Below, in pieces: positions 27,204-35,345 of a DNA stretch of 64,000 nt; position 1 is the first letter of the stretch, and every line of letters starts with the position of its first letter. The stretch spans positions 124,001 to 188,000 of the forward strand of contig JAFUFK010000013.1 in the NCBI GenBank assembly GCA_017469925.1, given 5' to 3'. The DNA is from Bacteroidaceae bacterium (GTDB lineage: Bacteria; Bacteroidota; Bacteroidia; Bacteroidales; Bacteroidaceae). The notes beneath the pieces were generated by a model that was not told the origin of the DNA, ran no database searches, and saw only the letters and a program-made list of their open reading frames with translations. The position numbers were made by a program, and so were the translations under genes.

Positions 27204-28518
27204 AATCCCGACTCAGTGGTACAACATCATGGCCGAAATGCCCAACAAGCCGCTGCCGCCCATCCACCCGGCCACGCGGCAACCGCTCACTTGGCAAGAC
27301 CTGGCCCACATATTCCCCGAGGAGTGTGCCAAGCAGGAACTGAACCAGACGGACGCCTGGATTCCCATTCCTGAGGAGGTCCTGGATAAGTACCGCTACT
27401 ATCGTTCGACCCCGCTCGTGCGCGCCTACGCCTTGGAGGAGGCCTTGGGCACCCCGGCCCATATCTACTTCAAGAACGAATCGACGAATCCCCTGGGCTC
27501 GCACAAGGTGAATTCGGCTCTGCCCCAGTGCTACTACGCCAAGCAGGAGGGTACGACCAACGTGACCACCGAGACGGGTGCCGGCCAGTGGGGAGCCGCC
27601 CTCAGCTATGCCGCCAGCGTCTATGGGCTCGATGCCGCAGTCTATCAGGTAAAGATATCGATGCAGCAGAAGCCCTACCGCAGCAGCATCATGCGCACGT
27701 TTGGCGCTACCATCGAGGGCAGTCCTTCGATGTCAACACGTGCCGGTAAGGACATCATCACGCGCGACCCCATGCACTCCGGTTCGCTGGGCACAGCCAT
27801 CAGCGAGGCCATCGAGTTGGCTACGACCACGCCGAACTGTAAGTACACGCTGGGCTCCGTGCTCAACCACGTGGCCTTGCACCAGACGATTATCGGTCTG
27901 GAGGCCGAGAAGCAGATGGCCCTGGCCGGCGAGTATCCCGACGTGGTGATAGCCTGCTTTGGCGGCGGTTCCAACTTTGGCGGTCTGGCCTTCCCCTTCA
28001 TGCGTCACAACATTAAGGACGGTCGCAAGACGGAGTTCATTGCCGCAGAGCCCGAGAGTTGTCCGAAACTGACTCGCGGCCGCTTCGAGTACGACTTTGG
28101 CGACGAAGCCGGCTACACGCCCTTGCTGCCCATGTTCACGCTCGGTCACGATTTCAAGCCTGCCAACATCCACGCCGGCGGCCTGCGCTATCACGGGGCA
28201 GGCGTCATCGTGTCGCAACTCCTGAAGGACGGGCTGATGCACGGCGTCGATATCCCACAGCTGGAGACCTTCGAGGCCGGTATTCTGTTTGCCCGCACCG
28301 AGGGCATTATCCCCGCACCGGAGTCGAGCCACGCCATTGCCGCCGCCATCCGTGAGGCCAAGAAGTGTAAGGAGACGGGCCAGGAGCGGGTCATCCTCTT
28401 CAACCTCTCCGGTCACGGACTCATCGACATGACGGCCTACGACCAGTTCATCAACGGCGACCTCCACAACTACCAGGTTACCGACGAGGACATCGCCCGC
28501 AACCACATTGGCGTCTGA
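27166..28518 (+). CDS. TrpB2-type tryptophan synthase beta-like protein
   Basis: A 450-residue PLP enzyme. The PLP Lys is in NPLGSHKVNSA. The substrate loop TETGAGQWGAALSYAA, the phosphate-binding FGGGSNFGG and the late NLSGHGLIDM are all present. The extended N-terminus (QWYNIMAEMPNKPLPPIHPAT) and the total length identify the TrpB2 branch, which joins indole to serine and often works without TrpA. No other trp gene is nearby, so an indole-salvage role is plausible but inferred. The ATG at 27166 lies inside the end of rmuC. Confidence 0.9.
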   Translation: MNRQKKFILQESEIPTQWYNIMAEMPNKPLPPIHPATRQPLTWQDLAHIFPEECAKQELNQTDAWIPIPEEVLDKYRYYRSTPLVRAYALEEALGTPAHIYFKNESTNPLGSHKVNSALPQCYYAKQEGTTNVTTETGAGQWGAALSYAASVYGLDAAVYQVKISMQQKPYRSSIMRTFGATIEGSPSMSTRAGKDIITRDPMHSGSLGTAISEAIELATTTPNCKYTLGSVLNHVALHQTIIGLEAEKQMALAGEYPDVVIACFGGGSNFGGLAFPFMRHNIKDGRKTEFIAAEPESCPKLTRGRFEYDFGDEAGYTPLLPMFTLGHDFKPANIHAGGLRYHGAGVIVSQLLKDGLMHGVDIPQLETFEAGILFARTEGIIPAPESSHAIAAAIREAKKCKETGQERVILFNLSGHGLIDMTAYDQFINGDLHNYQVTDEDIARNHIGV

Positions 28519-28529
28519 GCCCGTGGGGG

Positions 28530-29099
28530 TCAGCGTACTCCGATAAGTTTATGGGTTTGGAGGCTCAGCCTCCACCTGGGGTGGGCGAGCACTGCCTCTA
28601 TCGTTTGGTCGAGCAACTCTCTGTTGAGGGTTGCTCTTCCTGTGTCGCAGGGTTGCAGACACCACACCCGTGCATCGAACATGCGTTCGTAGGGCTCCAG
28701 GTCTTGTCCCTCGAAGACCACCTTCAGTTCGTGAGGCTTCCGGACGACCGTCTTCTCCAGCACCTTGGGCGAACAGGTGACCCAGTCGATGCTGGGTGGC
28801 ACTGGGCGTGTGCCGTTGGTCTCTATCTGTACGAAGAAGCCCGCCCCGTGCAGGGCTCCTACGAGTTGGGGTAAGTCGCGTTGCAACGAAGGTTCGCCCC
28901 CCGTGAGCACGGCATGTCTGGGTGTATGGCGAAGTGCTTCGGCCACTATCTCGTCTACGCTCATCTCAGTGCCTTCCTCGTGCCGGGTGTCGCAGAAGTC
29001 GCACGCCAAGTTGCACCCGCTGGTGCGGATGAACACGGCCGCCTGGCCCGTAAAGTAGCCTTCGCCCTGTATGGAACAGAAGATTTCGTTAATCCTCAT
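28530..29099 (-). CDS. queE: 7-carboxy-7-deazaguanine synthase (queuosine pathway)
   Basis: A 189-residue radical-SAM enzyme converting 6-carboxytetrahydropterin into CDG. It has the opening NEIFCSIQGEGYFTGQAAVFIRTSGCN in family order and the cluster motif CNLACDFCDT (CxxxCxxC). Further on come VLTGGEPSLQ for SAM binding and a conserved QIETNGT. The gene is short but complete. It overlaps queD by 11 bases, and the two carry out successive steps of the pathway. It is the last gene of the minus-strand operon that starts at 31253. Confidence 0.93.
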   Translation of the reverse strand: MRINEIFCSIQGEGYFTGQAAVFIRTSGCNLACDFCDTRHEEGTEMSVDEIVAEALRHTPRHAVLTGGEPSLQRDLPQLVGALHGAGFFVQIETNGTRPVPPSIDWVTCSPKVLEKTVVRKPHELKVVFEGQDLEPYERMFDARVWCLQPCDTGRATLNRELLDQTIEAVLAHPRWRLSLQTHKLIGVR

Positions 29100-29427
29100 C
29101 GCGCTCGTACGAAGCCTGATTGTTCTGGCTCTCTACGACATCTACGCGGTAGGCCTGCGGAATCTGGTCGCACACCCAGCGGGCGATGTTCTCCGCCGTA
29201 GGGTTGAAGGGCAGTACGTCGTTGAGGTTCGCATGGTCCAGGCGGTCGCGTATGAGGTCCTTCACTTGGGTGAAGTCGGCCACCATTCCGTCGCGGTTCA
29301 GTTCGCGCGACTTACAGTGGATGGTGATTATCCAATTGTGTCCGTGCAGCTGCTGGCACTTGCTTTCGTACGAAAGCGTAAGTTGGTGGCTTGCAGATAC
29401 TTCCAGAGTTTTCTTTATGTAGTACAT
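29089..29427 (-). CDS. queD: 6-carboxytetrahydropterin synthase (queuosine pathway)
   Basis: A 112-residue PTPS-fold enzyme acting before QueE. The zinc-binding histidines are in SASHQLT and LHGHNW, with MVADFTQVKDLI and LDHANLND forming the rest of the active site. PTAENIARWV is also typical. The catalytic Cys is in SKCQQLHGHNW. The start is 2 bases after the M18 peptidase stop. Confidence 0.93.
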   Translation of the reverse strand: MYYIKKTLEVSASHQLTLSYESKCQQLHGHNWIITIHCKSRELNRDGMVADFTQVKDLIRDRLDHANLNDVLPFNPTAENIARWVCDQIPQAYRVDVVESQNNQASYERDED

Positions 29428-29429
29428 GA

Positions 29430-30713
29430 TTACGAGTTATAGAATTGTGTAAAGGCCTTGATGCAGTATTCGTGGTCCTTGAGCGAGGCCGTTTCCCGGC
29501 ACGAGTGCATGGCCCAGATGGGGTTGCCCATATCCACGCCGCGCAGGGGCAGGCTCGAGGCCAGGATGTTGCCCAGTGTGCTGCCGCCAGCCACGTCGCT
29601 GTGGTTCACGAAATACTGTACGGGCACGCCTGCCTCCCGGCATGTTTCGGCAAAGACTGCTGCTGAAGCGGCATCGGTGGCGTACTTCTGGGCAGCGTTT
29701 ATCTTGATGACCGGCCCACCTCCCATCTGAGGGTGGTTCGTCGGGTCGTACTTTTCGGAGTAGTTGGGGTGCCAGGCGTGGGCGTTGTCGGCCGAGACCA
29801 TGAAGGCTTGTTCCACCGAGCGGTAGTAGTCGTCCATCGAACCGCCCTGAGCCAGCACGATACGTTGGAGCATGGCGGAGAGGAAGGGACTGGCGGCACC
29901 CTGCTTCGTCTGGCTGCCCGTCTCCTCGTTGTCGAAGATGGCGAGGACTTGAGTGGTCTGTGGCGTTTTCTCGGCATCGAGCAAGGCCTCCATGCCGGCG
30001 TGCACCATCGAGAGGTCGTCGAGCCGTCCGCTGGAGATGAACTCCCCGTTCAGTCCCACCTGGCAGGCTGGGGTAGCGTCGTAGAGGTAGAGGTCGAAGT
30101 CGAGGATGTCTCCCCGGTCCACGTTCAGTTCCTCGGCAATCAATCGCAAGAGCACGTTGTCGCGCTCCAGTTCGTTGTTGATGCTGCCCAGTATGGGCAG
30201 CATGTCCTTCTGCCGGCTGAGTTTCACGCCGTCGTTGACCTGCCGGTTGAAGTGGATGGCCAGGTTGGGGATTACGAGCAACGGGCGCCGTATGTGGAGG
30301 AGTCGGGTGGTGGGATGCAAGGCATCGCTTCCTCTCAGCACGACGCGTCCGGCCAGCGAGAGCGGTCGGTCCATCCAGGTGCTCATGATAGGTCCGCCAT
30401 AGACTTCGGTATTCAGTTTCAGCAATCCTCCTTCGCACTTGATTTCGGCCTTTGGCTTGATGCGGAAGGTGGGCGAGTCGCAATGTGCGCAGATAATGTG
30501 GAAACCGGCGTCGGCGAGCGTCCGAGAGCCTATTCTGAAGGCATAGGCGGAGGAGTCGTTCTTCGTCACATACCATTGGCTGCCGGCTCCCATCGCTGGC
30601 AAGGGCTGTGTCGGGTCGATGCGCTTGAAGCCTTTGGCTTCCAGTTGTTGGCTTATGGTCTTGACGGCCAGGAAGTTGACGGGCGAGTTGTCGAGGAATT
30701 CAAATAGTGTCAT
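29430..30713 (-). CDS. M18-family aspartyl aminopeptidase
   Basis: A 427-residue dinuclear-zinc aminopeptidase that removes N-terminal acidic residues. Metal ligands and motifs are visible in CAHCDSPTFRIKP, DLSMVHAGMEAL, IFDNEETGSQTKQGA and VNHSDVAGGSTLGNI, with CRETASLKDHEYCIKAF at the end. No signal peptide is present, so it acts in the cytoplasm. It starts 12 bases after the TIR-like gene and precedes queD. Confidence 0.93.
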   Translation of the reverse strand: MTLFEFLDNSPVNFLAVKTISQQLEAKGFKRIDPTQPLPAMGAGSQWYVTKNDSSAYAFRIGSRTLADAGFHIICAHCDSPTFRIKPKAEIKCEGGLLKLNTEVYGGPIMSTWMDRPLSLAGRVVLRGSDALHPTTRLLHIRRPLLVIPNLAIHFNRQVNDGVKLSRQKDMLPILGSINNELERDNVLLRLIAEELNVDRGDILDFDLYLYDATPACQVGLNGEFISSGRLDDLSMVHAGMEALLDAEKTPQTTQVLAIFDNEETGSQTKQGAASPFLSAMLQRIVLAQGGSMDDYYRSVEQAFMVSADNAHAWHPNYSEKYDPTNHPQMGGGPVIKINAAQKYATDAASAAVFAETCREAGVPVQYFVNHSDVAGGSTLGNILASSLPLRGVDMGNPIWAMHSCRETASLKDHEYCIKAFTQFYNS

Positions 30714-30725
30714 AATATGGTTTTA

Positions 30726-31253
30726 TTAGAAGATGGTCGTCGAGTTCCAGGGGTAGAACTGGTCGCTGACGGAGAATGTGCCCAGTGCACGCTCCAGTTT
30801 GTCGCGTGTCAGGGGTATGTGCGCCATGCGTGCGCTATCCAATCCTATATACTTGCGTGGTTTGTTGGGCAGCCAGGTCCAGAACTTCTCGATGCTGTCC
30901 TCGCCCAGTTCGTCCAGTCCGGCGTAGGCGATGACGACGGGCAGGTGGAAGCGGTTGACGCAGCGCGAGATTTGCCAGTTCAGGATGTGGCTCTCGGTGT
31001 TCAGTACCGGACTGGCCACGACCAGCAGGTTGTCGGCCTCGGCCATCAGCCGGAGGAATCGGGTCTTGGTGGTCGTCTCCAGCAGGTCGTCGTGCTGGGC
31101 CGAGAACTCTATCTCGTGCATGTTGACGAAGTGGAACCGGTCGGGGTGGTTCTTCTCCCATTCTTGCAGCTGCCGGAAGGTGTGCAGGTTGCTGTTCACC
31201 GCGTCTCGCACGGCGTCGGCATCGAAGGCGATGTAGGTGGCTCTTGGTCTCAT
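30726..31253 (-). CDS. TIR-like (DUF1863/ThsB-like) protein
   Basis: A 175-residue cytoplasmic protein. The N-terminal strand (RATYIAFDADAVRDAVNSNL), an acidic and aromatic middle, the strand NLLVVASPVLNTESHILNWQISRCV and the following LPVVIAYAGL resemble the fold order of TIR-like DUF1863/ThsB proteins. In that family, strand D ends in a T/S-x-S element followed by a W-containing helix. The assignment is by eye and not certain. The ATG at 31253 fits the family-type opening; the frame is open far upstream only because it runs antisense to the GH92 gene. It heads the operon with M18, queD and queE. A TAAATTTG -7 box lies at 31279-31272 on the minus strand. Confidence 0.55.
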   Translation of the reverse strand: MRPRATYIAFDADAVRDAVNSNLHTFRQLQEWEKNHPDRFHFVNMHEIEFSAQHDDLLETTTKTRFLRLMAEADNLLVVASPVLNTESHILNWQISRCVNRFHLPVVIAYAGLDELGEDSIEKFWTWLPNKPRKYIGLDSARMAHIPLTRDKLERALGTFSVSDQFYPWNSTTIF

Positions 31254-31322
31254 AGTCGAAAGAATTATGTGCAAATTTACAAATTTGTCGCAAAGAAACC
31301 CACTTATTCCCGATTTATTTTT

Positions 31323-31330
31323 TAAATTTG
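31323..31330 (+). promoter_or_regulatory. -7 box for the GH92 gene
   Basis: TAAATTTG lies 28 bases before the ATG at 31359. It is divergent from the TIR-like operon box at 31279-31272. Confidence 0.55.
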
Positions 31331-31358
31331 TGGGCAAATCGTAAAACTGAAGCCAATT

Positions 31359-33506
31359 ATGAAGAAGTATTTCCTCCTGCTGATGCTCTCTGCATCGTGT
31401 GTGCTGATGGCCCAAGGCCAGCGGCTGACCGACTATGTCGATCCCCTCATCGGTTCTGGCGACCACGGCCACGTCTTCGTCGGAGCCAACGTGCCCCAGG
31501 GCATGGTCAACGTCGGGCCTACCCAACTGGAGACCGGTTGGGACTGGTGCTCGGGCTACCACTACGACGGCCGCCAGATAGTCGGCTTCGGCCACTTGCA
31601 CCTCTCCGGCACGGGTTGCAGCGACCTGGGCGACATAGCCCTGATGCCCACCCTGCAGGAGTTGGAACTCTCGCGCGAGGGACTGGCCACGCCCTTCCGC
31701 CACGAGAACGAACTGGTCAGGCCGGGCTACTACGGCGTCGTCCTCGACAAGTCGAACATCCGTTGCGAGATGACCTGTACCGAGCGTGTGGCACTCCACC
31801 GCTACACCTTCCCGCGCGGCTCCAACAACGCCCGCATCATCATCGACCTGGCCAACGCCGTGGGCGACCGCCTCTCGCAGGCACGCATCTACCGCCTCGA
31901 CGACACCACCCTGGCCGGCTACCGCCTGAGCCACGGCTGGGCACCCCAGCAGCAACTCTATTTCGTCATCCAGTTCTCGAAACCCATCCACAACTGGCTC
32001 TGCAACCCCGAGGACATGTCCTACTCGCAGGCCACCTTCGAGGTCGGTCCCGGCGAGAGCCTGCTCGTCAAGGTTGCCCTTTCGCCCACTAACGAGATGA
32101 ACGCCCGCCTGAACATGGCCACCGAGATGCCCGGATGGGACTTCCAGACCGTGCGCCAGGAGGCCCTCCAGGCCTGGGACACCCAGCTCGGACGCATCAA
32201 AGCCCGCTTCCGCACCGAGCGCGAACGGCGCATCTTCTACACCGCACTCTACCACTTCCTCTATGCCCCCGTCGTATGGAACGACGTCAACGGCGACTAC
32301 ATGGGCTCCGACGGCCGCATACGCCACGCTGCCCAGTTCCAGAACTTCACCACCTGGAGCCTCTGGGACACCTACCGCGCAGCCCATCCCCTGGCCACGC
32401 TCATCCTGCCCGACGTGCTTCAGGACTACGCCCAGACGATGCTCCACATCTACCGCGAGCAGGGCGAACTGCCCGTATGGCACCTCATGTCGAACGAGAC
32501 CTACTGCATGGTGGGCTGTCCCGCCGTACCGGTACTGGCCGACCTGGTGCTGAAGGGCGTCCCGGGATTCGACTACAAGGAAGCCTTCCAGGCCATGAAG
32601 GCCAGCCTCCTCAGGGACAACCGCTCGCTCGACCGCATGAAGCAGTACGGATGGGTGACCTGGGACACGGGCGACGGCGAGGCCGTAGCCAAGAGTCTCG
32701 AGTACTACCTGGCCGACTGGAGCGCCGCCCAGGTTGCAGGCCTTGTGGGAGAGAAGGAAGACAGTGCCTATTTCTACAACCGCTCGATGAACTACAAGCG
32801 CATGTTCGACCCCGAGCGGCAGGTGATGCGCGCCCTGAGCACAGAGGGAAAATTCCGCGACGAACCCAACTTCAACCCCGGCCACCAGACGCGCGACTAC
32901 ACCGAGGGCAACCCCTGGCAATACACTTGGCTCGTGCCCCACGACGTCCCAGGACTCGTCGGCTGCTTCCCCTCGAAGCAAGCCTTCATCAATCGCTTGG
33001 ATGCCCTCTTCGAAGCCGACGGCGACCTGGGTGAGAACGCCAACCCCGACATCACGGGGCTCATCGGCCAGTACGCCCACGGCAACGAACCCAGCCACCA
33101 CGTCCTCTACCTCTACAACTACGTAGGCCAGCCCTGGAAGACCCAGCAGCGCGTGCGCCAGGTCATGCAGGAACTCTACACCGACCAGCCCGCCGGTCTC
33201 TGCGGCAACGAGGATGTCGGCCAGATGTCGGCCTGGTACCTGCTCTCGGCCCTCGGCCTGTATCAGGTGGAGCCCTGCGGCGGAGTCTATCAGCTGGGTA
33301 GTCCCGTGGTCGAGGAGGCCACCATCCACGTCGGCCAGGACCGCACCTTCACCGTGCGCACCCACGGCAACTCCGACCAGAACATCTACGTCCGCGAGGT
33401 GCGTCTCAACGGCCGCCGTCTCACCGAGCCCCGCATCCACTATCGCGACATCGTGGCGGGCGGCACGCTCGACTTCTACATGACGAGTAAACCTGGGAGG
33501 AAGTAA
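31359..33506 (+). CDS. Secreted alpha-mannosidase, GH92
   Basis: A 715-residue calcium-dependent exo-alpha-mannosidase. After the signal peptide (MKKYFLLLMLSASCVLMAQG) come the family signatures YVDPLIGSGDHGHVFVGANVPQG, QTLE-like METGWDWCSGYHY and FGHLHLSGTGCSDLGDI. Further motifs are the (alpha/alpha)6 core FTTWSLWDTYRAAHPL and GNEDVGQMSAWYLLSALGLY, where the acidic residues act in catalysis. It probably trims mannose from N-glycans in the periplasm. The gene is unusually GC-rich at third positions, which leaves a very long open antisense frame. Codon use becomes normal again after the gene. Confidence 0.93.
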   Translation: MKKYFLLLMLSASCVLMAQGQRLTDYVDPLIGSGDHGHVFVGANVPQGMVNVGPTQLETGWDWCSGYHYDGRQIVGFGHLHLSGTGCSDLGDIALMPTLQELELSREGLATPFRHENELVRPGYYGVVLDKSNIRCEMTCTERVALHRYTFPRGSNNARIIIDLANAVGDRLSQARIYRLDDTTLAGYRLSHGWAPQQQLYFVIQFSKPIHNWLCNPEDMSYSQATFEVGPGESLLVKVALSPTNEMNARLNMATEMPGWDFQTVRQEALQAWDTQLGRIKARFRTERERRIFYTALYHFLYAPVVWNDVNGDYMGSDGRIRHAAQFQNFTTWSLWDTYRAAHPLATLILPDVLQDYAQTMLHIYREQGELPVWHLMSNETYCMVGCPAVPVLADLVLKGVPGFDYKEAFQAMKASLLRDNRSLDRMKQYGWVTWDTGDGEAVAKSLEYYLADWSAAQVAGLVGEKEDSAYFYNRSMNYKRMFDPERQVMRALSTEGKFRDEPNFNPGHQTRDYTEGNPWQYTWLVPHDVPGLVGCFPSKQAFINRLDALFEADGDLGENANPDITGLIGQYAHGNEPSHHVLYLYNYVGQPWKTQQRVRQVMQELYTDQPAGLCGNEDVGQMSAWYLLSALGLYQVEPCGGVYQLGSPVVEEATIHVGQDRTFTVRTHGNSDQNIYVREVRLNGRRLTEPRIHYRDIVAGGTLDFYMTSKPGRK

Positions 33507-33545
33507 AAAAAAAGCTTTTAGCTTCATAGTTCTTTTCTTTTTTAG

Positions 33546-33590
33546 GGACCTTAAGGACTTTAAGGACCTTAGAGACCTTAGGGACTTCGT
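33546..33590 (+). repeat. 9-base tandem repeat
   Basis: Five near-identical units with period 9: GGACCTTAA, GGACTTTAA, GGACCTTAG, AGACCTTAG, GGACTTCGT. It lies 40 bases after the GH92 stop. Confidence 0.85.
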
Positions 33591-33613
33591 AGCGCGCTTG
33601 TCCTTTCTTGCTG

Positions 33614-33644
33614 CAAAGTTACGGCAATGGTGGGCGTTGGCCAA
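33614..33644 (-). promoter_or_regulatory. Left outward promoter of the symmetric element
   Basis: On the minus strand: TTG at 33644-33642, 20 bases, TAACTTTG at 33621-33614. It points into the 3' end of GH92 as antisense; no gene starts in its path until 31253. Confidence 0.65.
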
Positions 33645-33657
33645 GTTTTTGGCCCTC

Positions 33658-33744
33658 GGGCAACCACTTGGGCAACTGTGCGCGGCCGGTTTTGTTGCCC
33701 GTTCGGTTTACTTTTGTTGCATTTGTTGCATTTGTTGCACTCGG
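33658..33744 (+). repeat. Left half of the symmetric element
   Basis: In order: GGGCAAC at 33658-33664 and 33670-33676 (12-base pitch), TTTTGTTGCCCGTTC at 33690-33704, then three perfect tandem copies of TTTGTTGCA at 33713-33739 followed by CTCGG. Confidence 0.9.
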
Positions 33745-33820
33745 AATTTTGTGCCCCTGGCCCTATCATAGTATATGACTTTTATTATCATATTATAGAT
33801 AAGGCCCCAGACGGGGCTTT

Positions 33821-34067
33821 TCGGGGTGCAACAAATGCAACATTTGCAACACGCTCAGTATCAGTACGGTAGCAGGGTAAGGGCCACAGCGGCCACGCGG
33901 CAGTGGCGCTGGAACTCGGGTAGCTGACGCCCCCTCTTTAGTGACCCTGAGCCCCCAGAACCAGGGCAAAGTCAAGCGCTGGCCTGCCCAATCACAGAGG
34001 ATACATGCGGCTGGCAATTGAACGGGCAACAAAAAGGGGGAGTTTTGTTGCCCGTTCAGTTGCCCGA
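33821..34067 (+). repeat. Right half of the symmetric element
   Basis: A mirror copy in reverse order. TGCAAC units lie at 33828-33851, the complement of the left TTTGTTGCA set. GAACGGGCAACAAAA at 34020-34034 and TTTTGTTGCCCGTTC at 34043-34057 form a perfect 15-base-pair hairpin with an 8-base loop. GTTGCCC lies at 34047-34053 and 34059-34065, again at a 12-base pitch. Confidence 0.9.
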
Positions 34068-34078
34068 TGCTTTTATTC

Positions 34079-34109
34079 TTGCGCATGCCCGCTTTTCTTC
34101 GTAACTTTG
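34079..34109 (+). promoter_or_regulatory. Right outward promoter, distal promoter of the bat operon
   Basis: TTG at 34079-34081, 20 bases, TAACTTTG at 34102-34109. It would give a leader of about 235 bases before moxR, with no open frame in it. Confidence 0.65.
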
Positions 34110-34284
34110 CATTGGCAAACGAGATGTAACGGCAAATCGGAAAGAAGGCCCTGACCCTGCGCGCGAAGCCCTTAAGCCCTCCGACCGAAGACCTGAAGAG
34201 CTAATTAGCAACGCCCGGTTCGCTTGGCACCTTGTGGCTCGCCGGCCTCTTGACGTTTCTTAACTTCTTTTAATAGTTGGAATA

Positions 34285-34315
34285 TTGCAAATAAGAGGAG
34301 AAAAGTGTATCTTTG
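34285..34315 (+). promoter_or_regulatory. Proximal promoter of the bat operon
   Basis: TTG at 34285-34287, 20 bases, TATCTTTG at 34308-34315. It lies 34 bases before the moxR ATG. Confidence 0.7.
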
Positions 34316-34349
34316 CACGCGAATTAAGAAAAGTTATTATATATTAGTT

Positions 34350-35345
34350 ATGAACGAATCAATCGACATCCGCGAGCTGAACGAGCGGATAGCAGAAAAG
34401 AGCGCCTTCGTGACCAACCTGCAGACGGGAATGGCGCAAGTGATTGTGGGACAGAAACACCTGGTGGAATCGCTGCTCATCGGCATGCTGAGCGACGGAC
34501 ACGTGCTGCTGGAGGGCGTGCCGGGTCTGGCCAAGACACAGGCCATAAAGACACTGGCTGCGCTGGTCGATGCCAAGTTCAGCCGCATACAGTTTACGCC
34601 CGACCTGCTGCCGGCCGACGTCGTCGGCACGATGATTTACTCGCAGAAGGACGAGCGCTTCGTCGTCGAGCAGGGCCCCGTGTTTGCCAACTTCGTGCTG
34701 GCCGACGAAATCAACCGCGCACCGGCCAAGGTGCAGTCGGCACTGTTGGAGGCCATGCAGGAGCGCCAGGTGACCATCGGCAAGCAGACCTACCAGTTGC
34801 CCGACCCCTTCCTGGTACTGGCCACCCAGAACCCCATCGAGCAAGAGGGCACCTACCCGCTGCCCGAGGCTCAGGTGGACCGCTTCATGCTGAAGGTGGT
34901 CATCGACTACCCGAAACTGGAGGAGGAGAAGTGCATCATCCGCATGAACATCGGCGGCGAGCGCGAGCAGGTGCGCCCCGTACTGAAGACGGAGGACATC
35001 CGCGAGGCCCGCGAGGTGGTGCGCCAGGTGTATGTGGACGAGAAGATTGAGCAGTACATCACCGACATCGTCTTCGCCACGCGCTATCCCGAGAAGTACG
35101 GACTGAGGGAACTGAAGGACTACATCGAGTTCGGAGCATCGCCCCGTGCCAGCATCAACCTGGCCCTGGCAGCCCGGGCATACGCCTTCATCAAGCGCCG
35201 CGGATACGTCATCCCCGAGGACGTGCGCGCCGTGGCCCACGACGTCTTGCGCCACCGCATCGGACTGACCTACGAGGCTGAGGCCAACAACGTGGTCTCG
35301 GAGGAAATCGTCAGCCAGATCATCAATAAGATTGAAGTGCCTTGA
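34350..35345 (+). CDS. MoxR-family AAA+ ATPase
   Basis: A 331-residue cytoplasmic chaperone-like ATPase. Walker A is GVPGLAKTQ, Walker B is FVLADEINRAP, sensor 1 is LVLATQNPIEQEGTYPLPEAQ and the arginine finger region is VDRFMLKV. MoxR proteins act with von Willebrand factor A (VWA) proteins, and here the VWA proteins BatA and BatB are encoded downstream. The start is ATG 34350; the longer reading to 34305 covers the -7 box. It is the first gene of a nine-gene plus-strand run to 44036. Confidence 0.93.
   Translation: MNESIDIRELNERIAEKSAFVTNLQTGMAQVIVGQKHLVESLLIGMLSDGHVLLEGVPGLAKTQAIKTLAALVDAKFSRIQFTPDLLPADVVGTMIYSQKDERFVVEQGPVFANFVLADEINRAPAKVQSALLEAMQERQVTIGKQTYQLPDPFLVLATQNPIEQEGTYPLPEAQVDRFMLKVVIDYPKLEEEKCIIRMNIGGEREQVRPVLKTEDIREAREVVRQVYVDEKIEQYITDIVFATRYPEKYGLRELKDYIEFGASPRASINLALAARAYAFIKRRGYVIPEDVRAVAHDVLRHRIGLTYEAEANNVVSEEIVSQIINKIEVP

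Larger units (their letters stand above)
33507..34349 (+). other. 843-base non-coding region with nested symmetric repeats
   Basis: No credible gene is present. The region holds a 9-base minisatellite, outward-facing promoters at both ends of a 500-base inverted structure, copies of GGGCAAC/GTTGCCC and TTTGTTGCA, a terminator-like hairpin (GGCCCC, AGAC, GGGGCT at 33803-33820) and a GC-rich stretch at 33852-34019. The individual parts are listed below. Confidence 0.8.

Noticed and set aside
30726-33644. A 972-codon open frame on the minus strand spanning GH92 and the TIR-like gene
   Set aside because: The part opposite GH92 is rich in Val, Ala, Gly, Asp and Glu as expected from the antisense of a GC3-rich gene, and GH92 is a clear family member. 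Only the last 175 codons are accepted as a gene.
33690-34034. Invertible promoter of the Bacteroides phase-variation kind
   Set aside because: The promoters lie outside the inverted 15-mers, so inversion would not switch them, and no recombinase gene is near.
33793-34086. A 97-codon minus-strand frame in the non-coding region
   Set aside because: Its sequence follows the inverted repeats (GQLNGQQ-type words) and shows no protein-like pattern.
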